Below the pieces are notes generated by a model that saw nothing but the letters and a program-made list of their open reading frames with translations, ran no database searches and was not told the DNA's origin. Below, piece after piece: positions 1-10,282 of a stretch of DNA of 64,000 nucleotides (positions are counted from its first letter, which is position 1; the number at the start of each line of letters is the position of its first letter). The position numbers and the translations under genes are program-made. This DNA comes from Pirellulales bacterium (GTDB taxonomy: Bacteria > Planctomycetota > Planctomycetia > Pirellulales > PALSA-1355). The stretch covers positions 62,001-126,000 of the forward strand of contig JALHMI010000016.1 of NCBI GenBank assembly GCA_022844125.1, written 5' to 3'.

Positions 1-1823
1 ATGTTCGACGGCCCGACGATGTCCACGCCGCAGGCAAATTTCTCCGGCGTGAACGTCAGTCCTACCAGCGTGGCGTAGCCGCCGTAGCTGCCGCCCATGA
101 TCGCCACGCGCGCCGGATCGGCGATCTTTTCGTTTACGGCCCAATCGACCGCGTCGATCAGGTCGTCGTGCATCTTGCCCGCCCATTCTTTGTTGCCGGC
201 GTTGGTGAATTCCTTGCCAAGCCCCGTTGAGCCGCGATAGTTCACGCTCAAGACGGCATAGCCGCGGTTGGCCAGCAATTGATGCTCGGTGTCGTAGCCC
301 CAACTGTCGCGCGCCCACGGCCCGCCATGCACCACCAGCACCATTGGCAGCGGTTCGTTCGGCCGGCCATCGCCGTCGGGATCCGATGCCACGGGCAGCG
401 TCAGATAGCTCACCAGTTCCAAACCGTCGCGGGCCTTGATCACCTGCGGATGCATCTTCGCCAGCGGCTGCCCTTCCAGCGACTTGCGATTGGTGAACAG
501 GAAGTCCGCCTTCTTGTTCGGCCGGTCGTACAGATAGTAGCGCACCGGGCCATCGTCCATCACGTAAGCGACGATCCACTTGGTGTCGTCCTGCGTCCGG
601 CTGGCGATCTGCAGCTCGCCATCGGCCACGCTCTTCAAGTAGTCCAGGTCGCCTTGAATCGCCGGGTCGAGCACCTGCCACTCGGGCCGCGTGTAATCGA
701 AGCTCACCGCCTGAATGTTCTTTTCGGTGGGATGCGCCACCACGCCGCTCAGATCGGCCTTGTCGCTCGAGGCCAGCACCTTCTGGGCGCCGTCGGCCAG
801 ATCGATCTCCACCAGCGCGCTTGTGTTCCGGTCGCGGCTGTCAGTCAGGTACAGCTTTTGCCCGGTCTTGTCGAAGCCGGCAATCGCCGTGGTCAGCGTG
901 TCGTCCGCGCCAACGTTGATGTAATCCTTCCAGCCCCCGTCGCCGTTCGGCTCCAGGTACTGCAGGCTGCCGTCCGGCATCATTTTGGAAGCGAACCGCA
1001 CCTTGAAGTCATCATCCACGACGTAGCCGGCGAACTCCGTGTTCTTCTCCAGCAGTTCCTTGTCGCCGGTGGCGATGTTGATCTTGTACAGATCGTGAAA
1101 CTGCGGATCACGGTCATTGATCCCCACGATGATCTCGCTGGGGAACTTCTCGCTGACCCCTTCGATCTGCGCGGCCACCCCCTTCATCGGCGTCAGGTCC
1201 TTCGTCTCGCCGCTCTCGAGGTCCACGCTATACACGTGCCAGTCTTCGTCCCCCTTCGAGTCCTGCACGTACAGGATGTGCTTGTTGTCGTAGGCCCAGG
1301 AGTACGAGCGGATACCGCGCTGCGTGTCGTTGGTCACCGGCTTGGCTTCATCGGGCTTGTCGACCGGTCCGACGAACACGTTCAGCACGCCGTCCTTCGG
1401 CGCGAGATAACTCAGCTTCGTGCCGTCGTGGCTCAGCCGGGCCGAAGCTTTGTCGGGATTGCCGAACAGCACCTGCCGCGGAATCAGCGGCGTGCCGTCC
1501 GCGGCCGACGGTTTCGCCGCCGGCTTGGCGGCTTCAGGCGCTGGCAGTGCGGCTTGAGCTTCGGCGGGCTTCTCTTCAGCCGACGGCTCGAGGTCCGCCG
1601 GACCGGGAAGGTCGAGCTGCGGCTCGCTCGCCGTTTCCGCGACAGCGGCAGCCGGCGCCGCCTCGGTTGCAGCAGCAGGCTCCGTCGCAGCAGGCTCCGT
1701 CGTATTCGCCGATTCTGCTGGCGGAATCTCTTCCGGCTCGGGCTTATTCGCCTTCGTGGCACAGCCCACGATCGCCGTCAGTACACAGACCGCCGCTAGT
1801 CGCCGAAGTTGTTCGCTGCTCAT
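1..1823 (-). CDS. S9-family prolyl oligopeptidase lipoprotein (3' end outside window)
   Basis: This reads from an ATG at 1823 to the window edge without a stop, so the C-terminus is missing. The N-terminus has a lipoprotein signal with a lipobox-like LTAIVGC, then an Ala/Pro/Glu-rich linker of about 90 residues, then beta-propeller-like sequence, then an alpha/beta-hydrolase domain. The nucleophile motif GGSYGGYA (GxSxGG, Ser codon near 88-90) and an upstream oxyanion-type HGGPW segment mark the S9 dipeptidyl aminopeptidase/acylaminoacyl peptidase family. These enzymes release di- or oligopeptides outside the cytoplasm. The Asp and His of the triad should lie beyond the window. An AAAGGA ribosome binding site lies about 12 nt before the ATG. 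The family call is firm; the exact substrate is unknown. Confidence 0.9.
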   Translation of the reverse strand, partial: MSSEQLRRLAAVCVLTAIVGCATKANKPEPEEIPPAESANTTEPAATEPAAATEAAPAAAVAETASEPQLDLPGPADLEPSAEEKPAEAQAALPAPEAAKPAAKPSAADGTPLIPRQVLFGNPDKASARLSHDGTKLSYLAPKDGVLNVFVGPVDKPDEAKPVTNDTQRGIRSYSWAYDNKHILYVQDSKGDEDWHVYSVDLESGETKDLTPMKGVAAQIEGVSEKFPSEIIVGINDRDPQFHDLYKINIATGDKELLEKNTEFAGYVVDDDFKVRFASKMMPDGSLQYLEPNGDGGWKDYINVGADDTLTTAIAGFDKTGQKLYLTDSRDRNTSALVEIDLADGAQKVLASSDKADLSGVVAHPTEKNIQAVSFDYTRPEWQVLDPAIQGDLDYLKSVADGELQIASRTQDDTKWIVAYVMDDGPVRYYLYDRPNKKADFLFTNRKSLEGQPLAKMHPQVIKARDGLELVSYLTLPVASDPDGDGRPNEPLPMVLVVHGGPWARDSWGYDTEHQLLANRGYAVLSVNYRGSTGLGKEFTNAGNKEWAGKMHDDLIDAVDWAVNEKIADPARVAIMGGSYGGYATLVGLTFTPEKFACGVDIVGPSN

Positions 1824-1992
1824 GGAAGTTCGTGTCCTTTCGAAAAAGCGATCGGGGCCATCTGGTTCCGAACCGTCGGGTTTCGCCCGTGGCCTAAAGC
1901 TTATCGCTCACCTGCCAAGTAGCCAAGTTTAGCAGCCGCTAAGTTTAGCGGTTCCCCACCACCCGGGTTACACTAGTAGTTCCCCTGGCGAA

Positions 1993-4512
1993 TTGTTCTC
2001 CCACGGCACGGGTTTCGTGGTCGACTCGCAATCACCGCCGCGCTCCGGACAACCGACATACCAGCCGCTGGTCGTCGTGCTGCTGGCGGTCTGCGCGGGT
2101 ATCGCGCTCGATCGCTGGTTGGCGATCTGGCTCTCGGTGTGGTTGATCGCCGCCGCCGGTGCGTGGCTCGTGTGGTGGCAACTTTGGCGACGTGCCGCAT
2201 TGCGATCGGCCGCCTGCCTGCTGCTCGCGAGTGCCGTGGCCATCGCCGGCGCCTGGCATCACTGCCGCTGGTCGTTGTTCGCGGCCGACGAAGCTAGCGT
2301 CTTCGCGCCGGCCGCTCCCGGTCCCGTCGCGGTCGAGCTCCGGGCGGTCGATGGTTCGCGCCGCATTCCCGCCCCGCCGCCCAATCCCCTGCGCACGATC
2401 GCCCAGCGCGAGCGTACCCGAATCGAAGTCGAGGTGCTCGCCGTGCGACATCGCGACGTCTGGCAACCCGCCTCGGGGCGAGCCACGTTGCTCGTCGACG
2501 GCAATGTCCTCGACGTCAATGCTGGCGACACGCTGCGGGCCTTCGCCCAGTGGTCGCGCGCAAGTGAGCCGGGAAATCCCGGCGAGTTCGATTTCTCCTC
2601 GATTGCCCGCTCGCGCCGCGAACTGGTGACGCTGTTCTGCGAGTTTCCGGAGTGCCTCACCAGCAATAACGCCGGCTGGGCCTGGCCGCGGTTCGCCAAC
2701 CCGGCGCGGCTCGTCGATTGGCTCCGCACGCGCGGTGAATCTCTGCTCTGGCAGAACCTCAGCGATCGCACCTCGGGCCTCGCCTCGGCGATGTTTCTCG
2801 GCGCTCGCAACGAACTCGATCCCGACCTGGCCCAGGCCTTCGTCGAAACTGGCACGATCCACCTGCTCGTCGTCTCGGGGTTAAACGTCGGCATCCTGGC
2901 CGGCTTCCTCCTGATCGGGCTGCAGGTGTTGCTCGTGCCGCGCGGCTGGGCGCTCGCCATCGTGATGACCGCCTGCCTGCTCTACGCCGCCACGACCGAC
3001 GGCGAACCGCCCGTCGTCCGGGCCACCGTGATGGTGCTGGTCGGTTGCCTGGCGATGTTCCTTTCGCGCCGCCCTCTGCACTACAATACGCTCGCGGCGG
3101 CGGGACTCGTGGTACTCGCGATCAATCCCGCCGAACTTTTCTCCGCCGGCACACAGCTTTCGTTTCTCGCCGTGGGCGTGCTGGTGTTCGTCAGCGAATC
3201 GCGGCTCGGCAAACGCGAGCTCGATCCGCTCGAGCGACTCATCGCCCGCACGCGTCCCCTACCCGAGCGCATCGCGCGGCGGCTCGGCCGCAACTTCTGG
3301 CGAGCCACGATCGCCACGACACTGATCTGGCTCATCGTCGCGCCGCTGGTGATGGCTCGTTTCCACCTGGTGTCGCCCGTGGCCGTGCTGCTCGGCCCGC
3401 TGCTGGCGATTCCGGTCACCATCGCGATGGGCTGCGGCTTTGGCATCTTTCTCACCGGCTGGTTACTGCCGCCCGTTGGCGCGATGCTGGGCAAGCTCTG
3501 CGAAGCGATGCTGATGACGATGCAACTCAGCGTCGAGCGTGCGCGCGAGCTGCCGCTCAGCCATCTGTGGGTCGCCGGACCTGCCGATTGGTGGCTCGCC
3601 GGCTTCTACGGCCTGCTCATCACCGCGGCGCTCGTGCCCCGCTGGCGTCCTTCGCGGCGCTGGACGATTGGTCTCGTGGCCGGCTGGATCGCCATCGGGT
3701 TTGGCATCTCGCTAATTCCGGCCAGCGACCGTGACCAGCTTCGCTGCACGTTCCTCTCCGTCGGCCACGGCTCGGCCGTCGTCGTCGAGCTCCCCGGTGG
3801 CCAGACGCTCCTCTACGACTGTGGCCGTCTCGGCTCGCCCACCTCTGCCTCGCGGATCGTCTCCGGCTATCTCTGGTCGCGCGGGATCACGCATCTCGAC
3901 GCGGTCGTCGTTTCGCACGCCGACGCCGATCATTACAACGCTCTGCCGGCGATCCTCCAGCAGCACTCCGTCGGCATTCTTTACGTCTCGCCCGTGATGT
4001 TCGACGACCCCTCCAGCCGGGCGCTCGCCGCGGTGCGCTCTTCGATCGACGAGCACGCTGTGCCGCTCAAAGAAGTCTGGGCCGGCGACCGCCTGCGCGC
4101 TGATGACGATGTGAGCATCGAAGTCATGCACCCGCCGCGGCTCGGCGTCATCGGCAGCGACAACGCCAATAGCATCGTGCTCGCCATCGAGTATCAGGGC
4201 CGGCGAATCCTGCTCACCGGCGACGTCGAACCGCCCGGCCTCGAGTCGCTTTACGCCGAACTCCCCTACGACTGCGATGTTAGTATGGCCCCGCACCACG
4301 GCAGTATGGCTAGCGATCCGCCGGGCTTCCTGGCTTGGGCAACGCCTGAGTGGACCGTCATCTCTGGCGGCCAGTCCGATCGCGTGCCTGCGGTCCGTGC
4401 TGCTTTCGCGGCCCAGGGCAGCGAAGTCTTGCACACGGCCGAAGCCGGCGCAATCACCGTCGCAATCGCAGATGGCCAGGTGTCGGTCCAGGGTTTTCGC
4501 CCCGGCGAGTGA
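1993..4512 (+). CDS. comEC: ComEC/Rec2-family DNA uptake channel
   Basis: An 839-residue membrane protein. ComEC carries single-stranded DNA across the inner membrane during natural transformation. The order is typical: N-terminal hydrophobic helices with a DUF4131-like soluble part (about residues 20-230), a Competence domain with many membrane segments (about 270-570, including the VVSGLNVGIL signature), and a C-terminal metallo-beta-lactamase domain with SHADADH at about residue 640 and a later APHHGS motif. There is no ATG near the 5' end. The longest reading starts at TTG 1993; GTG 2017 is an alternative. Other competence genes are not seen nearby, which is common because comEC is often solitary. 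Confidence 0.9.
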   Translation: MFSHGTGFVVDSQSPPRSGQPTYQPLVVVLLAVCAGIALDRWLAIWLSVWLIAAAGAWLVWWQLWRRAALRSAACLLLASAVAIAGAWHHCRWSLFAADEASVFAPAAPGPVAVELRAVDGSRRIPAPPPNPLRTIAQRERTRIEVEVLAVRHRDVWQPASGRATLLVDGNVLDVNAGDTLRAFAQWSRASEPGNPGEFDFSSIARSRRELVTLFCEFPECLTSNNAGWAWPRFANPARLVDWLRTRGESLLWQNLSDRTSGLASAMFLGARNELDPDLAQAFVETGTIHLLVVSGLNVGILAGFLLIGLQVLLVPRGWALAIVMTACLLYAATTDGEPPVVRATVMVLVGCLAMFLSRRPLHYNTLAAAGLVVLAINPAELFSAGTQLSFLAVGVLVFVSESRLGKRELDPLERLIARTRPLPERIARRLGRNFWRATIATTLIWLIVAPLVMARFHLVSPVAVLLGPLLAIPVTIAMGCGFGIFLTGWLLPPVGAMLGKLCEAMLMTMQLSVERARELPLSHLWVAGPADWWLAGFYGLLITAALVPRWRPSRRWTIGLVAGWIAIGFGISLIPASDRDQLRCTFLSVGHGSAVVVELPGGQTLLYDCGRLGSPTSASRIVSGYLWSRGITHLDAVVVSHADADHYNALPAILQQHSVGILYVSPVMFDDPSSRALAAVRSSIDEHAVPLKEVWAGDRLRADDDVSIEVMHPPRLGVIGSDNANSIVLAIEYQGRRILLTGDVEPPGLESLYAELPYDCDVSMAPHHGSMASDPPGFLAWATPEWTVISGGQSDRVPAVRAAFAAQGSEVLHTAEAGAITVAIADGQVSVQGFRPGE

Positions 4513-4632
4513 TCGGTTTTCTCCGGCATTCACACGCGTCGCACCCGCTGGCAGCTCCCCTTGGGGGCGAACGGACGCGATAAGTGCAGTACAATCCAAC
4601 AGGCTGCCACCAAAACCGGATGGGAAATAGCA

Positions 4633-4854
4633 ATGTCCATCAACATCGACGATCTTCGATCGCTTTCGCCTGAAGAGAAACTGCGGATCATCGAGATCAT
4701 GTGGGATGATTTGAGCGCGAACGATCAGGAGATTCCCCTGCCAGCCTGGGTGAAGGAAGAAATGGATCGGCGAAGTCAGGAATTGCGGGACGACCCGAGT
4801 ATCGGTCTGCCTTACGACGAGTTTTGGGAGCGGATTCGCAGCCGCTATGCCTAG
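4633..4854 (+). CDS. Addiction-module antitoxin, PF09720-like
   Basis: A 73-residue acidic protein starting with MSINIDDLRSL. The LSPEEKLRIIEIMWDDL segment and the C-terminal part with EEMDRRSQEL are typical of the small 'putative addiction module component' family (Unstab_antitox). Such proteins bind and neutralise a ParE/RelE toxin encoded just downstream. The ATG at 4633 is preferred over the longer frame from 4561 because the family begins at this point. The stop overlaps the toxin start by 8 bp, so the two genes are translationally coupled. Confidence 0.85.
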   Translation: MSINIDDLRSLSPEEKLRIIEIMWDDLSANDQEIPLPAWVKEEMDRRSQELRDDPSIGLPYDEFWERIRSRYA

Positions 4855-5146
4855 GGCTATCCTACTTCATCCGCACTTTGAAGCGGACGTGCAAGAAGCG
4901 GCGGATTGGTATCACCAACAATCGCCAGGGCTTGGCAACGTTCTCCTGTCCTACATGAACGCCCGCGTACAAGAGATTATCCAGCAGCCCGAGCGATTCG
5001 CCTGGCACACCGCCGGCTTTCGCTATTCGAAGATTGCCAAGTTCCCATATATGTTGCTGTTTAATGTCACAGACGAGTTTGTCGAGCTGGTATCTTTCGT
5101 CCATGTCTCTCGCTCGGATGATAAACTCCGCGAGCGATTCAACTAG
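4847..5146 (+). CDS. ParE/RelE-type toxin
   Basis: A 99-residue basic protein of the ParE/RelE superfamily, which either poisons DNA gyrase (ParE-like) or cleaves mRNA at the ribosome (RelE-like). The family pattern is clear: an N-terminal beta strand (ILLHPHFEADVQEAADWY), a helix, then FRYSKIAKFPYMLLF and a C-terminal strand ending VSFVHVSRSDDKLRER. It overlaps the antitoxin gene by 8 bp. Which target it hits cannot be told from sequence alone. The module may be mobile between strains, but no insertion sequence flanks it. Confidence 0.85.
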   Translation: MPRAILLHPHFEADVQEAADWYHQQSPGLGNVLLSYMNARVQEIIQQPERFAWHTAGFRYSKIAKFPYMLLFNVTDEFVELVSFVHVSRSDDKLRERFN

Positions 5147-5176
5147 CTTCCAACCCCCAGGACACCACGCACCGCA

Positions 5177-6409
5177 ATGCGAGCCATCGACGCGACCCGC
5201 CTGTATTTCGACCGCGCCGCCGACCACATGGACATGTCCGAGAGCATGCGCGAGCTGCTGCTCACAGCCAAGCGCGAAGTCTCGGTGCAAATCGCCGTCG
5301 AGCTGGACAGCGGCGACTTTGCCACATATATCGGCTATCGCGTCCAGCACGACGACGCCCGCGGCCCCATGAAAGGCGGTCTCCGCTTCCACCCCGAAGT
5401 CGACCTGGGCGAAGTCCGCTCGCTGGCTGCGCTGATGACCTGGAAGACGGCCCTCGTCGACCTGCCGTTCGGCGGCGCGAAAGGGGGCATCGCGATTGAC
5501 CCCTCGAAGTTCAGCCCCCGCGAGCTGGAGCGCATCACCCGCCGCTTCATCGATGGCATTCACGAACTGATCGGCCCCGACGTCGACATCCCCGCTCCCG
5601 ACATGGGCAGCAACTCCGACGTGATGGCCTGGATCATGAACCAGTACCAGAAGTACCACGGCTTCAACCCCGGCGTCGTCACCGGCAAGCCCGTCGAGCT
5701 CTACGGCATTCCCGGCCGCGAGGAGGCCACGGGCCGCGGCGTGGGCATCCTGGCCTATAAGATGACCAGCCGCCTCGGCCGCAAGCCGCAGCAGACGCGC
5801 ATCGCCCTGCAAGGCTTCGGCAACGTCGGCTCGCACGCGGCCAAGTTCCTGCACGAGTCGGAGTTCAAGGTCGTCGCGATCAGCGATGTCTCGGGCGGCT
5901 ACTACCGCCCCGAAGGTCTCAACATTCCGCAGGCCCTGCAGCATGCCCGCGAACACAAAAGCCTGAAGGGCTACAAAGAGGCCGAGCGGATCTCAAACGA
6001 AGAGCTGCTTGAGCTCGACGTAGAACTCCTGATTCCCGCGGCGCTGGGGGGCGTGATCACGGCGGCAAATGCTCCGAAGGTGAAAGCCCCCTTGATCATC
6101 GAGGCGGCGAACCAGCCTGTCTGGCCGGATGCCGACGCCGTATTTGACGAGCGCGGCACGATCGTCCTGCCGGATATTCTCGCCAACGCCGGCGGCGTCA
6201 CGGTCAGCTACTTCGAATGGGTGCAGAACCGCCAGCATTATTCCTGGGGCATCAACCGGGTGCGCCAGGAACTCGACAGCGTGATGTCGACCGCCTTCGA
6301 ACGCGTCTGGTCGCTCTCGCAGGAACGCAAGGTGAGCCTCCGCACGGCCGCCTACATGCTCGGCATCGGCCGCGTCAGCCGCGCCACGGTCCTCGGCGGG
6401 ATCACGTAG
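5177..6409 (+). CDS. gdhA: Glu/Leu/Phe/Val dehydrogenase, probably glutamate dehydrogenase
   Basis: A 410-residue enzyme for reversible oxidative deamination of glutamate to 2-oxoglutarate and ammonia. The substrate half has [10 protein letters not shown] and [16 protein letters not shown] with the conserved lysines, then PAPDMGS. The nucleotide half begins with [10 protein letters not shown], a GxGxxG Rossmann motif. The length and motifs fit the hexameric bacterial class of about 420 residues. It starts 30 bp after the toxin gene but is probably transcribed on its own. NAD versus NADP preference is not clear from inspection. A leucine or other amino-acid dehydrogenase is a less likely alternative. 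Confidence 0.9.
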   Translation: MRAIDATRLYFDRAADHMDMSESMRELLLTAKREVSVQIAVELDSGDFATYIGYRVQHDDARGPMKGGLRFHPEVDLGEVRSLAALMTWKTALVDLPFGGAKGGIAIDPSKFSPRELERITRRFIDGIHELIGPDVDIPAPDMGSNSDVMAWIMNQYQKYHGFNPGVVTGKPVELYGIPGREEATGRGVGILAYKMTSRLGRKPQQTRIALQGFGNVGSHAAKFLHESEFKVVAISDVSGGYYRPEGLNIPQALQHAREHKSLKGYKEAERISNEELLELDVELLIPAALGGVITAANAPKVKAPLIIEAANQPVWPDADAVFDERGTIVLPDILANAGGVTVSYFEWVQNRQHYSWGINRVRQELDSVMSTAFERVWSLSQERKVSLRTAAYMLGIGRVSRATVLGGIT

Positions 6410-6436
6410 TGCGCTTCGAGCGCGTGTCGCACTCGC

Positions 6437-6464
6437 CTAAAGCCTGGGGAATACTTTCCCCTGG
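6437..6464. repeat. Dispersed hairpin repeat, copy 1
   Basis: The segment begins CTAAAGCC and continues into a hairpin at 6443-6464, with GGGGAA and TTCCCC arms around a TACT loop plus a CC/GG base beyond one mismatch. A second copy with the same lead-in occurs at 10283-10310. It lies just after the gdhA stop in the gap before the convergent threonine aldolase gene, so it could also act as a terminator, although there is no T-run. Confidence 0.7.
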
Positions 6465-6481
6465 ACCGAGCAGCGCTAACG

Positions 6482-7564
6482 TTAGTAATGCACATCCGCC
6501 CCGGCCGTAACTTTCACCCCCGGCGCCGCGGCGGCCACTTCGCCCAGGATCTCGCACGCTCGGGCAGTATCCGCCTCGTCGACATCCAGGTGCATCACGG
6601 CCCGCACTTGCTGGGCACCAATCGCCAGCATCAGCAGCCCCGCCGCCTTGAGCTTCTCGCAGAACTCGGCCGCGGTCCCCAGCTTCGGCTCCACGTGAAA
6701 GATCACGAGGTTCGTGTCGACCGCATCTCCGATCAACTTCAGGCCCGGGATATCGCCCACCGCATCCCCCAGCTTCTTCGCGTTCGCATGATCTTCGGCC
6801 AGCCGCTCGATGTGATTGTCGAGGGCATATAGCGCCCCGGCCGCGATGATGCCGGCCTGACGCATGCCACCGCCGAACAGCTTCCGCACCCGGCGTGCCT
6901 TCTTGATGTGCTCCTTCGTTCCGACGAGCGCCGAGCCCACCGGCGCGCCGAGCCCCTTGCTGAAGCACACGCTCACCGTGTCAAAATGCTGCGCCCAGTC
7001 GCGTGCGTTGATGCCGCTCGCCACCACGGCGTTGAACAGCCGCGCGCCATCCAGATGCGTCCGCAAGCCATTGGCATGCGCCCAATCGCAGATCGACTCC
7101 ACCACGTCGTACGGCTGAATCTTTCCCGCGCCCCGATTGTGCGTGTTCTCCAGGCACACCAGCCGCGTCCGGCACAGGTGCTCGTTGTCCGCCCGGATCA
7201 AACCCGTCAGCTGTTCGAGCTGCAGCACGCCGCACGCGCCGTCAACGGTCCGCGTCGCCAGTCCGCTAAGCTGCGCGTAGGCCCCCTGCTCGTAGTTGTA
7301 GATGTGGCAGCCGCTCTCGCAGATGAACTCATCCCCCGGATCGCAGTGCACGCGCACCCCGATCTGGTTCGACATCGAGCCCGAGGGAACGAAAACCGCC
7401 GCCTCTTTGCCCAGCAGTTCGGCCACCCGCTCTTGCAGGGCGTGTACCGAAGGATCTTCGTCAAAAACGTCATCCCCCACGGCGGCCTCGGCCATCGCCT
7501 TCCGCATGCCCGGCGTGGGCCTGGTCACCGTATCGCTGCGAAAATCGAGCACTCGCTTCGGCAT
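6482..7564 (-). CDS. ltaE: Low-specificity L-threonine aldolase
   Basis: A 360-residue PLP enzyme of fold type I that splits L-threonine or allo-threonine into glycine and acetaldehyde. The start at 7564 gives MPKRVLDFRSDTVTRPT, the classic N-terminus of the family; a longer frame exists upstream but lacks homologous character. Visible motifs are GDDVFDEDP, ENTHNRGAG, HLDGARLFNA, and FSKGLGAPVGS with the PLP-binding lysine. It converges on gdhA and is divergent from hisD. The aldolase call is strong. Substrate stereospecificity (low-specificity versus L-allo) is inferred. Confidence 0.9.
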   Translation of the reverse strand: MPKRVLDFRSDTVTRPTPGMRKAMAEAAVGDDVFDEDPSVHALQERVAELLGKEAAVFVPSGSMSNQIGVRVHCDPGDEFICESGCHIYNYEQGAYAQLSGLATRTVDGACGVLQLEQLTGLIRADNEHLCRTRLVCLENTHNRGAGKIQPYDVVESICDWAHANGLRTHLDGARLFNAVVASGINARDWAQHFDTVSVCFSKGLGAPVGSALVGTKEHIKKARRVRKLFGGGMRQAGIIAAGALYALDNHIERLAEDHANAKKLGDAVGDIPGLKLIGDAVDTNLVIFHVEPKLGTAAEFCEKLKAAGLLMLAIGAQQVRAVMHLDVDEADTARACEILGEVAAAAPGVKVTAGADVHY

Positions 7565-7787
7565 GTCCTGAGACTCCGCGATGGGCCATGAAAGGTGGGC
7601 TTTTCCTCGTGCGGGCGGCTGGCGAGAATAGGGTGCCATTCGGCCACCGGCGACCAGGACCGTCATCCTACCCCTCGCGTGCGCCAGTGACCAGATGCGG
7701 CCGGTTGGTCAGCGCGAAACCGCATTCCCGCGAACCTGCCGCCCGCGGCCGTCGTCTCCCTGTTATCCCCACTCCAGCGATTGTCTT

Positions 7788-9155
7788 ATGCCCGAAGCTC
7801 CGCTCAAGATTCAGCGCATCGACAGCCGCTCCGCCGATGCCCGTGCCGCTTTGCTGCGGCTGCGCGAGGCGCTCAGCCCGCGCGGCAACATCGTCAGCGA
7901 GGCCGGCCGCCAGCGGACCCGCGAAGTCTTCGGCGAAGAGCTCTCGCCGCAGCAAGTGGTGGAGCGCATCTGCCGCGATGTGCGCGAACAGGGATTAGCC
8001 GCCGTGCTCGACTATTCCCAGCGGATCGACAAGGCCGAGCTAACCGCCAGTACCATCCGCGTCGAACCTGACAAGCTCGCCGCCGCGCACGCCAAAGCCG
8101 ACCCCGAGCTCATCTCCGCAATCGGCCGCATCCGCGAAAACATCCTCGAGTTCCAGACCGCCCTCGTCCCGCAGGACGTTCGCATCGAGCGCCCACACGG
8201 CAGTTATCTCCAGCAGCGATTTCGACCGCTCGCCCGTGTGGGCATTTGCGTTCCTGGCGGCGCGGCCGCTTACCCTTCGACCGTGCTGATGACCGCCGTG
8301 CCGGCCCAAGCGGCGGGCGTGAAGCAACTGGCGATCATCGCCCCGCCGACCCCCTTCGGCGCCTACAACGACGACCTGCTGGCCACCTGCCACGAGATCG
8401 GCGTCAGCGAAGTCTACCGCCTCGGTGGAGCGCAAGGTATCGCGGCTCTGGCCTATGGCGTTGAAGGCCTCCCGCGCGTCGATAAGATCGTCGGTCCAGG
8501 CAACATGTTCGTCGCCCTGGCTAAGAAAACCGTCTATGGCGAAGTCGACATCGACTCGATCGCCGGCCCCAGCGAAGTGGTGGTGATCGCCGACGACACC
8601 ACGCGACCTGACTTCACGGCCGCCGACCTGATTGCCCAGGCCGAGCACGCGCCGGGCGCCAGCATCCTGATCACCTGGAGCGCGAGGCTGCTCGAAGCGA
8701 CGGCCGCGGAGCTCGCCAAACAGACCGCGCATCTCTCGCGCGGCGACCTGGCGCGGCAAAGTCTCGAACAGTTCGGCGCGCTGGTGCTCGTGCGCGATCA
8801 GGCCGAGGCCATCGCGCTCGCCAACGAGATCGCTTCCGAACACTTGCACATCGCGGTCGATGAGCCCGCTGCCATCCTGGCCGGCATTCGCGATGCAGGC
8901 GCCGTGTTCGTCGGCAACTACACACCGGTCGCCGTGGGCGATTACGCCGCTGGCCCCTCGCACGTGCTCCCCACCGGCGGAACTGCCCGCTTCGCCAGCG
9001 GACTCTCGGCCCGCGACTTCCTGCGCAGCCACAGCGTGATCCACTGCACGCGCGAGGGCCTGGCGGCCCTGGCCGACGACGTCCGCACACTGGCCGACAA
9101 GGAAGGACTCAGCGCGCATCGGGCGAGCGTCGACGTCCGGCTAGCCGGCAAATAA
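7788..9155 (+). CDS. hisD: Histidinol dehydrogenase
   Basis: A 455-residue enzyme that catalyses the last two oxidations of histidine synthesis, histidinol to histidine with NAD and zinc. Key segments are VPGGAAAYPSTVLM, GGAQGIAALAYG, VDKIVGPGNMFVALAKK, DSIAGPSEVVVIAD and AQAEHAPGAS, with the zinc and catalytic Glu/His residues, and a C-terminal AGPSHVLPTGGTARFASGLS. The ATG at 7788 fits the family N-terminus better than the in-frame upstream extension to 7695. It is followed 29 bp later by hisC and then hisB, so the three form a partial his operon. The other his genes are not in the window. Confidence 0.95.
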   Translation: MPEAPLKIQRIDSRSADARAALLRLREALSPRGNIVSEAGRQRTREVFGEELSPQQVVERICRDVREQGLAAVLDYSQRIDKAELTASTIRVEPDKLAAAHAKADPELISAIGRIRENILEFQTALVPQDVRIERPHGSYLQQRFRPLARVGICVPGGAAAYPSTVLMTAVPAQAAGVKQLAIIAPPTPFGAYNDDLLATCHEIGVSEVYRLGGAQGIAALAYGVEGLPRVDKIVGPGNMFVALAKKTVYGEVDIDSIAGPSEVVVIADDTTRPDFTAADLIAQAEHAPGASILITWSARLLEATAAELAKQTAHLSRGDLARQSLEQFGALVLVRDQAEAIALANEIASEHLHIAVDEPAAILAGIRDAGAVFVGNYTPVAVGDYAAGPSHVLPTGGTARFASGLSARDFLRSHSVIHCTREGLAALADDVRTLADKEGLSAHRASVDVRLAGK

Positions 9156-9184
9156 AAATCATCCCTGCCATACGCGATACAAAC

Positions 9185-10231
9185 ATGTCCTACTTCCGCC
9201 CTGAAATCGAGCAGATGGCCGGCTACGTGCCGGGCGAGCAGCCGCAAGGCGGCAAGTTCATCAAGCTCAACACCAATGAGAATCCTTACCCCGCCTCGGC
9301 CGCCGTCGGCCGCGCCATCACGGCCAGCATCGAGCGCGGGCTGGCCAAGTATCCCGACCCTCTGGCCACCGGTTTCCGTCGCCGCGCCGGCGAAGTCCTG
9401 GGCGTCGGTCCCGATTGGATTCTCTGCGGCAACGGCAGCGACGACATCCTCACGATTGTCACCCGCGCGCTCGTCGGCGCGGGCGAGTGCCTGCGGCTCC
9501 CCTACCCCAGTTACATCCTCTATCGCACGCTGGCCCAACTGCAGGGCGCCCGAAGTGAAGAGATCCGCTTCCAAGCCAACTGGTCGCTGGCCGACGACTT
9601 CACCCAGGTCAGCCGCGATACGAAGCTCGTCTTCCTGCCCAACCCCAACAGCCCCTCGGGCACCGTGCTTCCGCCCGAGCGCATTTTGGAAATCGCGGAG
9701 CGGCTCCCGTGTCCGCTGCTGGTCGACGAGGCCTACTCCGACTTCGCCGACGCGAACTGCCTGTCATTGATTGCCAAGAGTGACAAGATCATGGTCTCGC
9801 GCACGCTCAGCAAATCTTACGCGCTCGCCGGCCTGCGGTTCGGCTTCCTTGTCGCCCAGCCGCACCTGATCGAGCAGTTTACGAAAGTGAAGGATTCCTA
9901 CAACGTTGACGCCCTGAGCATTGCCGGCGCGACGGCGGCGATCGACGATCAGGCCTGGCTCCGCGAAAACGTCGCAAAGGTTCGCAAGACGCGCGACCGG
10001 CTCACCGCAGGCATGCGCGCCCTGGGCTTCGCCAGCGTCGATTCCGAGGCCAATTTCGTCTGGAACCCGCACCCCGAAATTCCGCTCAAACCGCTCTACG
10101 AGCACCTCAAAGCCGCGCAAATCCTGGTGCGATACATGGATTATCCGGGCTGGGGGGACGGGCTGCGGATTTCCGTCGGCACAGACGAGCAAATCGACGC
10201 TTGCCTGGCCGTGCTCAAATCCAAGATGTGA
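9185..10231 (+). CDS. hisC: Histidinol-phosphate aminotransferase
   Basis: A 348-residue class I/II PLP aminotransferase that makes histidinol phosphate from imidazole acetol phosphate and glutamate. Motifs include [10 protein letters not shown] near residue 30, [25 protein letters not shown], and [17 protein letters not shown], which holds the PLP lysine, followed by a C-terminal [10 protein letters not shown]. The length matches the family (about 350). It sits between hisD and hisB in the same direction, which supports the histidine assignment over other aminotransferases of the family. Confidence 0.95.
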   Translation: MSYFRPEIEQMAGYVPGEQPQGGKFIKLNTNENPYPASAAVGRAITASIERGLAKYPDPLATGFRRRAGEVLGVGPDWILCGNGSDDILTIVTRALVGAGECLRLPYPSYILYRTLAQLQGARSEEIRFQANWSLADDFTQVSRDTKLVFLPNPNSPSGTVLPPERILEIAERLPCPLLVDEAYSDFADANCLSLIAKSDKIMVSRTLSKSYALAGLRFGFLVAQPHLIEQFTKVKDSYNVDALSIAGATAAIDDQAWLRENVAKVRKTRDRLTAGMRALGFASVDSEANFVWNPHPEIPLKPLYEHLKAAQILVRYMDYPGWGDGLRISVGTDEQIDACLAVLKSKM

Positions 10232-10282
10232 AAGAATTGAGGAAGGTGGTTCGCTGTGATGGACTGAAACCGTCCATCATCA

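Noticed and set aside
279-1799. Long open frame on the plus strand (506 codons)
   Set aside because: It is antisense to the S9 peptidase, is rich in Arg, Val, His and Leu as GC-rich shadows are, and shows no domain.
4561-4632. N-terminal extension of the antitoxin
   Set aside because: These codons are unlike the family, and the ATG at 4633 fits its usual start.
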